A stretch of DNA of 59,665 nucleotides from Chersky-299 sp963749535 (lineage in GTDB: Bacteria > Actinomycetota > Thermoleophilia > RBG-16-64-13): contig CAVVNF010000005.1 in assembly GCA_963749535.1 (NCBI GenBank), positions 1 through 59,665 of the forward strand. The letters are read 5' to 3'. Positions 49,821-58,336 of this stretch are shown piece by piece (position 1 is the first letter of the stretch; each line of letters starts with the position of its first letter). The position numbers and the translations under genes were made by a program. The notes below the pieces were generated by a model. That model saw nothing but the letters and a program-made list of their open reading frames with translations. It was not told the origin of the DNA and did not search any database.

Positions 49821-49948
49821 TCTCACGGCATCTCTGAGGTCGTCCTTCCTTGGTGCCGATCCGCCTGGACTGCTCGCGACATCGCAGTCGCCGATTTGTC
49901 CCTGCTTACGAGCACCTATGCTCCGCGCGGAGCGCCATCCATCAAGGA

Positions 49949-50007
49949 GAGGAGATCACCCCTGCGCAAGAATCGTGAAACGCAGCTGGAGCAGGGGTGA
50001 TCTCCTC
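49949..50007 (-). repeat. Palindromic element with 25-nt centre, copy 2 (inverted)
   Basis: Arms GAGGAGATCACCCCTGC (49949-49965) and GCAGGGGTGATCTCCTC (49991-50007) are perfectly complementary over 17 bp. The 25-nt centre (49966-49990) is the reverse complement of copy 1's centre at 24 of 25 positions, although the arm sequences differ. It starts seven bases past the stop of the slipin gene. Confidence 0.9.
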
Positions 50008-50013
50008 GACGCC

Positions 50014-50790
50014 TTATTCGGCTTCTCTTTCCAGCCTTTGCGACTTCCTCAAGAACGGTTCTATTAGATCGATGGGGATGGGGAAGATCGTGGTCGAGTT
50101 CTTTTCCGTGGCGATCTCGGCCAGGGTCTGCAGGTAGCGCAGTTGAATGGCGGCCGGAGTCCGCGACAAGACCTCCGCGGCCTGCTGCAGTTTCTCGGAG
50201 GCCTGGAACTCGCCCTCGGCCGCGATAACCTTGGCCCGGCGTTCCCGCTCGGCTTCTGCCTGCCGCGCCATGGCCCGCTGCATGCCGGTGGGGATCTCCA
50301 CGTCCTTGATCTCAACCACGCTTACTTTGATGCCCCAGGGCTCGGTCTGCTCGTCGATGATCTCCTGCAGGCGGGCGTTCAATTTGTCGCGCTCGGTGAG
50401 CAGGTGGTCGAGGTCGGACTGTCCGAGGACGCTCCGCAGGGTGGTCTGGGCGATCTGCGAGGTGGCGGAGACGTAGTTCTGCACTTCCACGACCGCCCTG
50501 GAGGGGTCGACAACCCGGAAGTAGGCCACCGCATTCACCTTCGCCGGGACGTTGTCCTTGGTGATGACCTCCTGAGCGGGCACCTCAAACGTGAGCGTTC
50601 GCAAGTCGATGCGCACCACCCGATCCACGATAGGGATGATTACGAAGATGCCGGGACCTTTGGGATCGCTCAAGCGGCCGAGGCGGAAGATCACCCCTCG
50701 CTGGTATTCCGGGAAGACCTTGATAGCCGATGACAGGATGATGATCAGGATGATCACCACTATCACGATCACTGCGATGATTGCTCCCAT
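50014..50790 (-). CDS. Slipin (stomatin/SPFH band-7 protein)
   Basis: 258 residues from ATG 50790 with GGGAGG upstream. A membrane hairpin/anchor (IIAVIVIVVIILIIILSSAI), the SPFH domain (FPEYQRGVIFRLGRL, GPGIFVIIPIVDRVVRIDLR, RSVLGQSDLDHLLTERDKLN) and a coiled coil (QAEAERERRAKVIAAEGE). Slipins form membrane microdomain scaffolds and pair with NfeD proteins, encoded here 17 bp upstream. Confidence 0.95.
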   Translation of the reverse strand: MGAIIAVIVIVVIILIIILSSAIKVFPEYQRGVIFRLGRLSDPKGPGIFVIIPIVDRVVRIDLRTLTFEVPAQEVITKDNVPAKVNAVAYFRVVDPSRAVVEVQNYVSATSQIAQTTLRSVLGQSDLDHLLTERDKLNARLQEIIDEQTEPWGIKVSVVEIKDVEIPTGMQRAMARQAEAERERRAKVIAAEGEFQASEKLQQAAEVLSRTPAAIQLRYLQTLAEIATEKNSTTIFPIPIDLIEPFLRKSQRLEREAE

Positions 50791-50806
50791 TCGCGCCCTC
50801 CCGTCC

Positions 50807-52249
50807 TTATGATTTCGACACTGGTTCGCCCTGCCGCCGTACCACGAGCGTGAGCCCTTCGACACGTTCTACCGCGATTTGTTCGTTTTCAAGCAGCTCC
50901 CCTTCTTCGGAGCGTGCCCTCCACAGCTCCCCGTTGACTTTCACCTGGCCGAAAGGCTCTAGGGGGGCGCGGACCACACCGGTTGCACCGATCAGGCTGT
51001 TCAGGCCGGTAGCGTGGGGCCTGTGCATGGCGACGGCGATCTTCCTCACCACCACCGAGAAGAACAGGAGGGCCACGATGGCCACGACCAAGAGTACCGG
51101 CCAGCTTACCCTCACGGCTCCGGAGGGCGAGTTGAACAGAAAGAGCCCGCCCAGGATCAGAGAAATGGTGCCGAAGACACCGAGGAGGCCGTGGCTCGTG
51201 ATCTTGACCTCCGCCACGTAAAGGATAAGAGCTAACACGATAAGGGTGATGCCGATCCAGCTCACCGACAGAATTGCCAGGGCGTATGCGGCGAAAATAA
51301 GCGCTATGAGGCCGGCGATGGCTGAAAGGTGCAGGCCCGGGTGGATGAATCCGAACACGAGCCCTATCAGTCCCAGAAGTACGAGGATGTAGGCCAGGTC
51401 CGGGTTGACCACGGCGTGCAGGAAGCTCTCCCACCAGCTCATGCCCACCTGGTTGATGGGGAGGCCCGTTAGGTGGAGCGTCAAGCCCTTGGGCTTTGTG
51501 GTGAACCCGTCGAGCGCCTTGAGGAGCGAGGGTAGGTCGGACGCGACCACGTCGACGACATTCTGGGCCTTCGCGTCCTCGGCCGTGAGTGACACCGACT
51601 GGGTGACGGCCTGCGCGGCCCAGGTGGCATTCCGACCGTGAGTGCTGGCCAGGCCGGTGATGAAGGCGACCGCGTCGTTGGTCACCTTGGCATTCTCCAC
51701 GTCGTCGAGGGAGCCGGAAAGCCCCACTGGGTGGGCGGCGCCGAGATTGGTCTGCGGAGCCATGGCCGCGACATCGGAACCCATGAGGATGTACGTGCCG
51801 GCCGAGGCCGCCCGTGCGCCTTGAGGGTAGACATAGAAGATTATCGCCACGGGGGACGACAACTCCGACTGGATGATCTCGCGCATGGAGCTGTCGAGGC
51901 CGCCGGGAGTGTCGATCTCCACCACCAGGGCCGCAGCGCCGGCGTCGGCGGCGCGGGTCATCGTCTTTGATAGGTAGTCCCCGAGGGTTGGATCGATGAT
52001 GCCGCTCACCCGTGTCACCCAGACAGACTGGTCGGTTCCTTGCGGTGCCGCGGCCTTCGCGGTGGAGGGCTCCAGAGCCGGGAGCAAGCCCGCCGCGAGA
52101 GCCACCAGCAATGCGCAGAGGGCCGCGGCTGCGATGAGCCCAGCCATGAGTGTTCGCCGCGACCGCGACTGCAGGCGCCGCCCGGGCGCGCGAGGCGCCG
52201 CCGCGCCGGTCGGCGCTGGTCTGTTCGGCAAACCGGTGCGCCTGCTCAT
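50807..52249 (-). CDS. NfeD-family membrane serine protease
   Basis: 480 residues, the long NfeD form. Signal/anchor near 35-58, ClpP-class protease domain (IDTPGGLDSSMREIIQSE, nucleophile Ser in GARAASAGTYILMGSD, candidate Lys in ENAKVTNDAVAF), four membrane helices (about 280-400), and a C-terminal OB-fold NfeD domain (LIGATGVVRAPLEPFGQVKV, RVEGLTLVVRR). It is thought to cleave or quality-control membrane proteins, including its slipin partner. The ATG overlaps the stop of the upstream gene by four bases. Confidence 0.95.
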   Translation of the reverse strand: MSRRTGLPNRPAPTGAAAPRAPGRRLQSRSRRTLMAGLIAAAALCALLVALAAGLLPALEPSTAKAAAPQGTDQSVWVTRVSGIIDPTLGDYLSKTMTRAADAGAAALVVEIDTPGGLDSSMREIIQSELSSPVAIIFYVYPQGARAASAGTYILMGSDVAAMAPQTNLGAAHPVGLSGSLDDVENAKVTNDAVAFITGLASTHGRNATWAAQAVTQSVSLTAEDAKAQNVVDVVASDLPSLLKALDGFTTKPKGLTLHLTGLPINQVGMSWWESFLHAVVNPDLAYILVLLGLIGLVFGFIHPGLHLSAIAGLIALIFAAYALAILSVSWIGITLIVLALILYVAEVKITSHGLLGVFGTISLILGGLFLFNSPSGAVRVSWPVLLVVAIVALLFFSVVVRKIAVAMHRPHATGLNSLIGATGVVRAPLEPFGQVKVNGELWRARSEEGELLENEQIAVERVEGLTLVVRRQGEPVSKS

Positions 52250-52875
52250 TTGGAGTGGCCGCGCAACCAGGCGGCGGTGGTGGGAGCAGGGCTGTGTCGG
52301 AATAACTTCCCGAAAGCGGCTTCGAGCTGGGTCACCACGGAGAGAAGCCCCCGCAGGTCGGCGCGGAGGAGATAGAGGTCGCCTTCGCTACGCACCTGCC
52401 GAAAGCCGTTTGCCTCGAGGAAGTCTAAGCCGAAGAACCGGCAATGCCGATCGTCCCCGTTGCTGCCCAGCGGGCGCGCATAGGCAAAGACCTCGTCCAC
52501 TTCACGCTCTTTGAGCACGGCCAAAGTCTTGTGCAAGATCTTGCGCGTCTCTTGCAAGGGAACGTCAGGGTGAGCCTCAAGGCAGAAAAGCAGGACCGAT
52601 TGCTCAGGCAGCGGACCGAGCGGCAAGTCACGCAGACGGGGGATAGCGGCCGCCGGGGCGTAGTGGATGGCGACGCTGACATCCTCGGCGATGGTGGAGA
52701 TCAGGCCGGTGCTGCCCCACGTGGGCTCGAGACCGGCCATCCATCGGCGGCGTTGCTCCCGGGCCTCGGTTGCAGCGGAGGGTGCGGTACCCCTCGTTTG
52801 CCACCAAGCGCAACCCCGGCAACCCGCGGGGAGCAGGTCGATTCGGAAGGCACACAGGGGAGCGTATTCGCGCAT
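52246..52875 (-). CDS. GNAT-like protein of unknown substrate
   Basis: 209 residues. The N-terminal CRGCAWWQ motif and the C-terminal FGLDFLEANGFRQVRSEGDLYLLRADL are typical of a family of putative GNAT-fold acetyltransferases in anaerobes and actinobacteria (moderate recognition). No classical acetyl-CoA P-loop is obvious, so activity is uncertain. It is in an operon between the Asp23 gene (5 bp upstream) and nfeD (4 bp overlap). Confidence 0.55.
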   Translation of the reverse strand: MREYAPLCAFRIDLLPAGCRGCAWWQTRGTAPSAATEAREQRRRWMAGLEPTWGSTGLISTIAEDVSVAIHYAPAAAIPRLRDLPLGPLPEQSVLLFCLEAHPDVPLQETRKILHKTLAVLKEREVDEVFAYARPLGSNGDDRHCRFFGLDFLEANGFRQVRSEGDLYLLRADLRGLLSVVTQLEAAFGKLFRHSPAPTTAAWLRGHSK

Positions 52876-52879
52876 CTTC

Positions 52880-53299
52880 CTAGCCTATCGGCTGGTCTTC
52901 GACCTCCGGTGGCCCGTCGATCTCGTCGATGAAGAGAGTGACACCACCCAAGTCGAGGTCCAGTAGCGCCTTGACACGTGCCCGCACCGCCTCTTCCACC
53001 CGGCGGGCCAATTCTGGGATCGCCACGGCCCATGCCACGCGTACGTGCACCTCGACGTCTACGGTGCCAGGGGTGTCTTCGTGCACGACCACGCCTCTGG
53101 TGGTCGATTCACGCTTCATGCCGGGCAACCCTTGCCACGCGGATCCGTGGAGGGAGACGATGCCCGGTGAGGAGCGGACGGCGTCGGCCACATAGGTAGC
53201 CACGACCTCGAAGGATAGCGAAGGTCTGGTCTCCTCGGCGAAGAGGCCCGGTGTGACCGGGATGTCCCCGGAGAACCGCTCGTCCCGAGACTCAGCCAT
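52880..53299 (-). CDS. Asp23/Gls24 family envelope stress protein
   Basis: 139 residues from ATG 53299 (AAGGGGGA upstream); the longer open frame above it is antisense shadow. The Asp23 fold is shown by ATYVADAVRSSPGIVSLHG, VDVEVHVRVAWAVAIPELARRVEEAVRARVKAL and GVTLFIDEIDG. Asp23 proteins associate with the membrane and respond to alkaline or envelope stress. The operon context (NfeD, slipin) fits an envelope role. Confidence 0.88.
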   Translation of the reverse strand: MAESRDERFSGDIPVTPGLFAEETRPSLSFEVVATYVADAVRSSPGIVSLHGSAWQGLPGMKRESTTRGVVVHEDTPGTVDVEVHVRVAWAVAIPELARRVEEAVRARVKALLDLDLGGVTLFIDEIDGPPEVEDQPIG

Positions 53300-53363
53300 C
53301 AGCGTCCCCCTTGTCACGGTTCCTTTTGCAGCGCACGTTGCGGGGCGATATCCTGGCGCAAGT

Positions 53364-54335
53364 TTATACCAATCGCCACAAGGTCGCCTCAGGTCTGGTG
53401 AGGAGTCTGAACGGTAGGAAGCTCGTCCCGACGCCCCGGGACACCACCAACAACCCGTCTCCCCAGGGGTATACCCCACCGAGAAACTCCCTGCCTTGGT
53501 CGGCCAGGGGGACGAGGCCGGAAGGAGCAGGCACACGCAGCTGTCCGCCGTGAGTGTGACCGGCGAAGGCGAGTGAAAACGAGTGCTTGAGGACGTCGTC
53601 GACTCGGGGTGGGTCATGGATGAGGAGGATCCGGAAATCTCCGGGCCGGGCAGAGGGATCGGCGAGGCCGAAACCGCCGGTGACGTAGTCGGCGCCACAG
53701 AGCACGAGACTAGACCCGCCGCGAGCAGGGAGGCGGACGCAGCGGTCCTTCAGGACGGTGACCTCGGCGCCGGCCCACAGCCCGGCACTGTCCCGGGCCC
53801 GCGCCAGCGGGCCTTTCCCAAGGCCATACTCGTGGTTACCGGTGACGGCGTAACAGCCGAGGGCGGGTGAGAGCCGGGAAAGCTCGGCAAGACTTTGAGC
53901 GCTGCGTGTTGGATCTCCGAGGATGTCGCCCGTGAGAAAGACCAGGTCGGGCCGGAGCGGCACGGCCCAATTCACCGCCTTCCGGAGGCTGACGAGGCTG
54001 ACTCCAAAGTCCCCCGCGTGGACGTCCGAAAGATGGAGCACCTTGATGCCCGACCACGCATGGGGAAGGCCCGGCACGCGTAAGGTCTTTTCTTTGCACT
54101 CGATCCACTGGGCCTCGAAAAGCATGTAGGCTGCGGCAACCGCGCCGGCGGCGGCCGCTGTCTTGACCAAACACCAACCCAGTCGACCGGGCAGGCGGCC
54201 CTGCTCGGTGGGACGACATGTCCGGCGGTGATTCGGGGCGTGGCTCGTGCCGGATGGACCAGCTGGCCGGCCGCATGCTTCTCGACGTGTGCGTTCGGCG
54301 CTGTGGGGAACACTATGTGACGGTCGTTCGCTCAT
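53364..54335 (-). CDS. YkuE-like membrane metallophosphoesterase
   Basis: 323 residues. After ~50 residues of basic, Pro-rich leader and one membrane helix (TAAAAGAVAAAYML) comes a calcineurin-like phosphoesterase: KVLHLSDVHAGDFG, VFLTGDILGDPTRS, VTGNHEYGLG, HDPPRVDD and FAGHTHGGQLRVP. These are the metal ligands of the YkuE/YpbG type that act on lipid or nucleotide phosphoesters at the membrane. The start is not fixed; ATG 54335 lacks a clear ribosome binding site. It is the first gene of the minus-strand envelope operon. Confidence 0.9.
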   Translation of the reverse strand: MSERPSHSVPHSAERTRREACGRPAGPSGTSHAPNHRRTCRPTEQGRLPGRLGWCLVKTAAAAGAVAAAYMLFEAQWIECKEKTLRVPGLPHAWSGIKVLHLSDVHAGDFGVSLVSLRKAVNWAVPLRPDLVFLTGDILGDPTRSAQSLAELSRLSPALGCYAVTGNHEYGLGKGPLARARDSAGLWAGAEVTVLKDRCVRLPARGGSSLVLCGADYVTGGFGLADPSARPGDFRILLIHDPPRVDDVLKHSFSLAFAGHTHGGQLRVPAPSGLVPLADQGREFLGGVYPWGDGLLVVSRGVGTSFLPFRLLTRPEATLWRLV

Positions 54336-54496
54336 GTGAAAGGGCTCGGTCGTGTTTCCTCGCCGGGGCGATGTTAGCGCGAGAGCGGCCGCCGCGTCAG
54401 CGAAAGCGTCGGAGGCGATCGGCCTTCGCCCAGGCTCAGGCTCGGCCGGGTGCAGATCGGCGCGGCTTTGAGTCCTCTGATGCGCAGGTGGATGAT

Positions 54497-55438
54497 ATGG
54501 TGGTCGACACGAACATGGCAGACGCTCCCGACATGCTTGATGATCTTCCAGGCCTTCGCCGCCCTCTCACTGAGGTCGAGGGACAATGGCTGCGATGCGC
54601 CCAGCGCATGGCCGGGGCCGGAGGACAGGCGGTCAGGCCGCTTCTGGGCGGATGGGCCGGCAGGGAGATACTTGGCCGGGGAGCCGGTGGCGACCGGACG
54701 ATGGAGATCGACCGCGCACCGGAAGCTGCGATCCACGACGCCTTGGCGAGCGGGGCACCACGCCCGTATCTACTGGTGTCTGAGGAGTCCGGCATCTCGG
54801 GTGTGGCCGGCGCCGAATGGCGCGTGGTGGTGGATCCGCTCGACGGCAGTCTGAACGCAAAGCGCGGACTGGAACCCTTCTGTGCTTCCATCGCCGTGGC
54901 CAACGGGGAAACTCTGGGGGACGTCCAAGTGGCATACATCGAGGACTACATCCGTGGCCACGCTTTCAGCGCGGTGCGCGGAGCCGGGCTGCCAGGCGTG
55001 GTGCTCGACCGGCGCCGGTTTGAGGAGCAGGGGGTGGAGGTCGTCCTCATGGAGGCTGGGAGACCGGACCGGCACCACTTCGCCTACGACGAACTCAGTT
55101 CCATGGGAGCCGTCAAGCGAAGTCGCGATATGAGGATCCGGCAGATAGGGTCTCTCGCGCTGTCACTCTGTTACGTCGCCGTGGGGGTCGCAGACGTGCT
55201 GGTCGCAGCCGTGCGCTCCCGGTCTGTGGACATCGCGGCCGGTCTCTTGATCGTCACCGAGGCGGGCGGGGGAGCTGCGACACTGGATGGCGACGAGATC
55301 TGGGCGCAAGGCCTCGACCTCGAGCGCCGCTGCCCCTTCGTTGCTTGGAGGGCCGGCTTGGACGGCGACGAGATAGCGGCTCGGGCCAGGAGTATCGGTG
55401 GCCGACTCATGCCCCACTCGGACCGGGGCGCCGGCTAG
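54497..55438 (+). CDS. Inositol monophosphatase family protein
   Basis: 313 residues from ATG 54497 (AGGTGG upstream; the frame is open to 54218). Sugar-phosphatase motifs: metal-binding Glu in LVSEESGISG, WRVVVDPLDGSLNAKRGLEPFC, and the C-terminal RSVDIAAGLLIVTEAGGGAATLDG. The DPLDGS loop and size fit the archaeal-type FBPase/IMPase branch, so fructose-1,6-bisphosphate or inositol phosphate is the likely substrate. Single gene, convergent with the HEAT-repeat gene. Confidence 0.9.
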   Translation: MVVDTNMADAPDMLDDLPGLRRPLTEVEGQWLRCAQRMAGAGGQAVRPLLGGWAGREILGRGAGGDRTMEIDRAPEAAIHDALASGAPRPYLLVSEESGISGVAGAEWRVVVDPLDGSLNAKRGLEPFCASIAVANGETLGDVQVAYIEDYIRGHAFSAVRGAGLPGVVLDRRRFEEQGVEVVLMEAGRPDRHHFAYDELSSMGAVKRSRDMRIRQIGSLALSLCYVAVGVADVLVAAVRSRSVDIAAGLLIVTEAGGGAATLDGDEIWAQGLDLERRCPFVAWRAGLDGDEIAARARSIGGRLMPHSDRGAG

Positions 55439-55508
55439 GCCGCCGGCCGGCTCAATGAGCGGGCTGTCGGGCCATTCGCTATCGGGCGCCTTGTGACGCT
55501 CGGTCGAG

Positions 55509-57407
55509 TCAGCCTCCGAGGAGCCGGTCGGCGGCTTCCAAGGCGTAAACCTGTATCTCCGGGTCCTCGTCGTCGAGGCAGGTGCGCAGAACCTCAAGAG
55601 ATGCCGGGCTGCCCACGTTCTCCAATATGTCGATCACCGACTTCTTGAGTCTCTGGTCGTCGGTTCGTCCAAACAGCTTTGCCAGTTCCGGCGGCCCGAG
55701 AAACACGACGAAATCAGGACGCTCTACGGGAGGCAGGGCCATGATGTCGTCGGCGGTCTTCACCACCAGAGACATGGACTTGAAATCGTCATCCGGGTGC
55801 GCGTCCGCCGGTGCCCGCGCGCCAAAGACCGGCATCGACTGACTTTGGGAAGCCGTTTCGGGCTTGGGGGTCTTTGTCGGCGCTACGCCCCACACGGATG
55901 GCACGGCTTCAGCCTGTGGCTGAACGGCCGTCTCGGAAGCTGGGGCGGCAGGTGCGAGGCCGGCCGTCGCCGCGGCGCCGGGAACGACTTCGGGCTGCGG
56001 TGTCGGCTGTGTTGCCGTTTCCTTGAGATTCGCATCGGCCGAAGGAGCCGCTTGACCTCCGACTGACGTCGGTTCCCCAAGTGTCTCCTGATCCTCGCAG
56101 ATCTTGGACTGCTGTGTGATGGCGTATTGTTTGATCTGGCTGAGGCGCTTGGCCGCGTAGTCGCCTTTCGCGCCCTTCGGTACCCCGGTAGCCGTGGCTG
56201 CCGCAAGCACCTTCTCCGGTCGGAACACCTCGAGCCGCTTCAGGTCATCCTCGGTGAGTTCACCCCAGCCTCGGACGATGTCCTCGATGACGGCTCTCAG
56301 CGGATCGTCGTGGGGGGTGTGCTGGCCCCCAAGCCCGGTAAGGCTGGCGATGGCGGAAGTTGCGAGGGGGGTGGCCGCGGCTGCAGCGACGGGCTCGGCG
56401 GCGACCGGGGGAACAACTCGAATATCCGCGCGCGCCGGGATATCCGCGCGCGCCGGGCCTTGACCCAACGGACGCACGGTCTCCCGTGGGGTCCATGTCT
56501 CCACGTCAGGGGACATCTTGGCTTCCTCGACCCTTGGTGCCGGCGCCGGCGCCGGTTGCGGCGTGGGCGTGCGCGCGGGTTCCGGGACAGTTTCGGTCGC
56601 AGACCCGTGCGCTCCGGTCAAGAGCGGAGTCTCCGCCGTGCGCTCTGCCTCGTCGGAAGCACCGACCACGTCAGAGAGCCGCTTTGCTGCTTCCGGCGCG
56701 GACTCAGGCGTGTCGGGGGCTTGTGTGGTGAAGTCGAGATCCAGGGGTTCCGCGACATCAGGTGTGACGAGAGCTGGTTCTGCCTCGGCCGCCGGCGCAG
56801 CTTCCGCCTCGGGCGCAGCTTTCGCCTCTGGCACAGCTTCCGCCGCGGCTGACACGGCTTGCTCGGTTTCAGATGCTTCCTCAGCCGTCGGCTCGACATG
56901 TGGTTCGAGTTCCGGCTCCGGTTCAGGTGCCAGCAGTTGCTCGAGAGTGGTCGCGAACCCTATCGAGGCCTCATCCTCTGGAGCAGGAGCAGCTTTCGGA
57001 GCGCGTCGCAGGTCGTCGTTCTCTTCGCCTAGATCAGACTGGAAGCGCGCCTCAGGCGCGGCTTCCGCGGGCGTAGGCTTCTCGACGACCGGACTCGCGG
57101 GCAAGAAGGGCGGTTCGGAGGCGGTTGCCACGGAGGCAGGCGTCTCGACCGCTGGGCTCGCGGGCATGAAACGCGGTTCTGCAGCCGCTGGAACGGGAGC
57201 CGTCGCTTCAGAAACCGCGGGGGCCTGCGCGAAAGGACTCGGTGATGGGACCGCGGGTTTGCGTCGGGGGGTGGGGGCGGCGGCAGGCTGGGCGGCTTTC
57301 TTACCGGCGGCTGGACTTGCCGCCCGGCGCTTCCGCACCGTGAGGACAAGGAGGAGAAGAATCAAAAGAACGACCACGATGATCGCTACGTATATGTACA
57401 TGCTCAT
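55509..57407 (-). CDS. Membrane-anchored protein with long Pro/Ala/Glu linker and C-terminal HEAT repeats
   Basis: 632 residues from ATG 57407 (GGAAGGG upstream). One N-terminal membrane helix (YIYVAIIVVVLLILLLLVLTV), then about 300 residues of Pro/Ala/Glu-rich disordered sequence with an 18 bp tandem duplication (near 56421-56456, ARADIPARADI), a helical middle part (LTEDDLKRLEVFRPEKVLAA), a second disordered linker, and C-terminal HEAT-like helices (LKKSVIDILENVGSPASLEV, DDEDPEIQVYALEAADRLL). The layout suggests a tether holding a protein-binding domain far from the membrane. Family unknown. Divergent from the CpsB-type gene. Confidence 0.65.
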   Translation of the reverse strand: MSMYIYVAIIVVVLLILLLLVLTVRKRRAASPAAGKKAAQPAAAPTPRRKPAVPSPSPFAQAPAVSEATAPVPAAAEPRFMPASPAVETPASVATASEPPFLPASPVVEKPTPAEAAPEARFQSDLGEENDDLRRAPKAAPAPEDEASIGFATTLEQLLAPEPEPELEPHVEPTAEEASETEQAVSAAAEAVPEAKAAPEAEAAPAAEAEPALVTPDVAEPLDLDFTTQAPDTPESAPEAAKRLSDVVGASDEAERTAETPLLTGAHGSATETVPEPARTPTPQPAPAPAPRVEEAKMSPDVETWTPRETVRPLGQGPARADIPARADIRVVPPVAAEPVAAAAATPLATSAIASLTGLGGQHTPHDDPLRAVIEDIVRGWGELTEDDLKRLEVFRPEKVLAAATATGVPKGAKGDYAAKRLSQIKQYAITQQSKICEDQETLGEPTSVGGQAAPSADANLKETATQPTPQPEVVPGAAATAGLAPAAPASETAVQPQAEAVPSVWGVAPTKTPKPETASQSQSMPVFGARAPADAHPDDDFKSMSLVVKTADDIMALPPVERPDFVVFLGPPELAKLFGRTDDQRLKKSVIDILENVGSPASLEVLRTCLDDEDPEIQVYALEAADRLLGG

Positions 57408-57547
57408 CCCATGCCATCCCTTCCAAGCTTGTCTGAGCCTGACAAAGCGGGTACCGTCGGACCCCGCGCAGTACACCATATATACTATTCATCGGCACGA
57501 ACCCCTGGAAAAGCAATAGCGGCCTGTGGGCCGAGGGGCTCAGCGCG

Positions 57548-58336
57548 TTGATAGACACGCATTCGCACATACTTCCGGGCGTCGACGATGGCTCGGCGAG
57601 CCTGGATGACAGCGTAGAGATGGCTAGGGCCGCTTCTGCCGCGGGCATTCGTGAGATCGTCTGCACCCCGCACCTGGACGACCCGGATTCGAGCGTTGTC
57701 TGGCGTGCCGGCGAAGCTCTTGCCGACCTACGCGCGCGGCTCGAAGAGGAGCGCATCGGACTTACGCTGCGTCTGGGTTTTGAGCTACGCGCGAACCTAG
57801 TGCTGTTCGGCAGTCTCGAGGATCTGGCTCTGCTGACCATAGAGGGGAGCGGAGGCGCCATATTGATCGAGGTGCCGCACAACGGTTGGCCTTCGCGCCT
57901 GGAAGAGAGTCTGTTCAAATTGCGGACCAACGGCTTCACGCCGATCCTCGCTCATCCGGAGCGCAACGACCGTATCCAGAAGGACCCGGCTTTGCTCGCG
58001 CGGTGCATCGCGGCAGGGGGCGTGGCCCAAGCGACGGCGGCAAGCCTCGGAAGGGATTTCGGTAGAGGCACACAAAGAGCCTTCCTGCGGCACCTGGCGC
58101 AGGGGCACATCAGTCTCATTGGCACGGACGCGCACCATTTCCGGCGACTCAGTTGGACCTTTGCCGATGTGTTGCGTGTGATCAGCAAACGGGTACCTGG
58201 CCTGGACAACGACTTACTTGTCATGGAAAATCCGGCGCGTGTGCTACGTGGCGAGAGTCTCCTGCCGGTGGAGTATGCGGCGGGAGAAGCGCCGGCTCCC
58301 TGGTGGCGTGGCGGTTTTTTGGGGGTGCGAGGTTGA
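57548..58336 (+). CDS. CpsB/YwqE-type tyrosine-protein phosphatase (PHP fold)
   Basis: 262 residues from TTG 57548. It starts directly with the PHP metal motif MIDTHSHILPGVDDG and continues with IVCTPHLDDP, GFELRAN, LIEVPHNGWPSR, ILAHPERND and LIGTDAHHF. This set is specific to the manganese-dependent phosphotyrosine phosphatases of capsule/exopolysaccharide loci. No tyrosine kinase or polymer gene lies in the window, so its partner is unknown. The stop overlaps the sortase start. Confidence 0.9.
   Translation: MIDTHSHILPGVDDGSASLDDSVEMARAASAAGIREIVCTPHLDDPDSSVVWRAGEALADLRARLEEERIGLTLRLGFELRANLVLFGSLEDLALLTIEGSGGAILIEVPHNGWPSRLEESLFKLRTNGFTPILAHPERNDRIQKDPALLARCIAAGGVAQATAASLGRDFGRGTQRAFLRHLAQGHISLIGTDAHHFRRLSWTFADVLRVISKRVPGLDNDLLVMENPARVLRGESLLPVEYAAGEAPAPWWRGGFLGVRG

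Larger units (their letters stand above)
49660..50013. other. Gene-free region between tRNA-Ala and slipin gene, 354 bp
   Basis: No plausible protein. It holds the tRNA promoter and a small family of palindromic elements with a shared 25-nt centre (listed separately). The 128 bp between the two complete elements (49821-49948) shows nothing recognisable. Confidence 0.7.

Noticed and set aside
49751..50007. Reading the palindromic elements as integron attC sites
   Set aside because: The conserved attC core triplets (AAC/GTT in R' and R'') and bulge pattern are absent, and there is no integrase.
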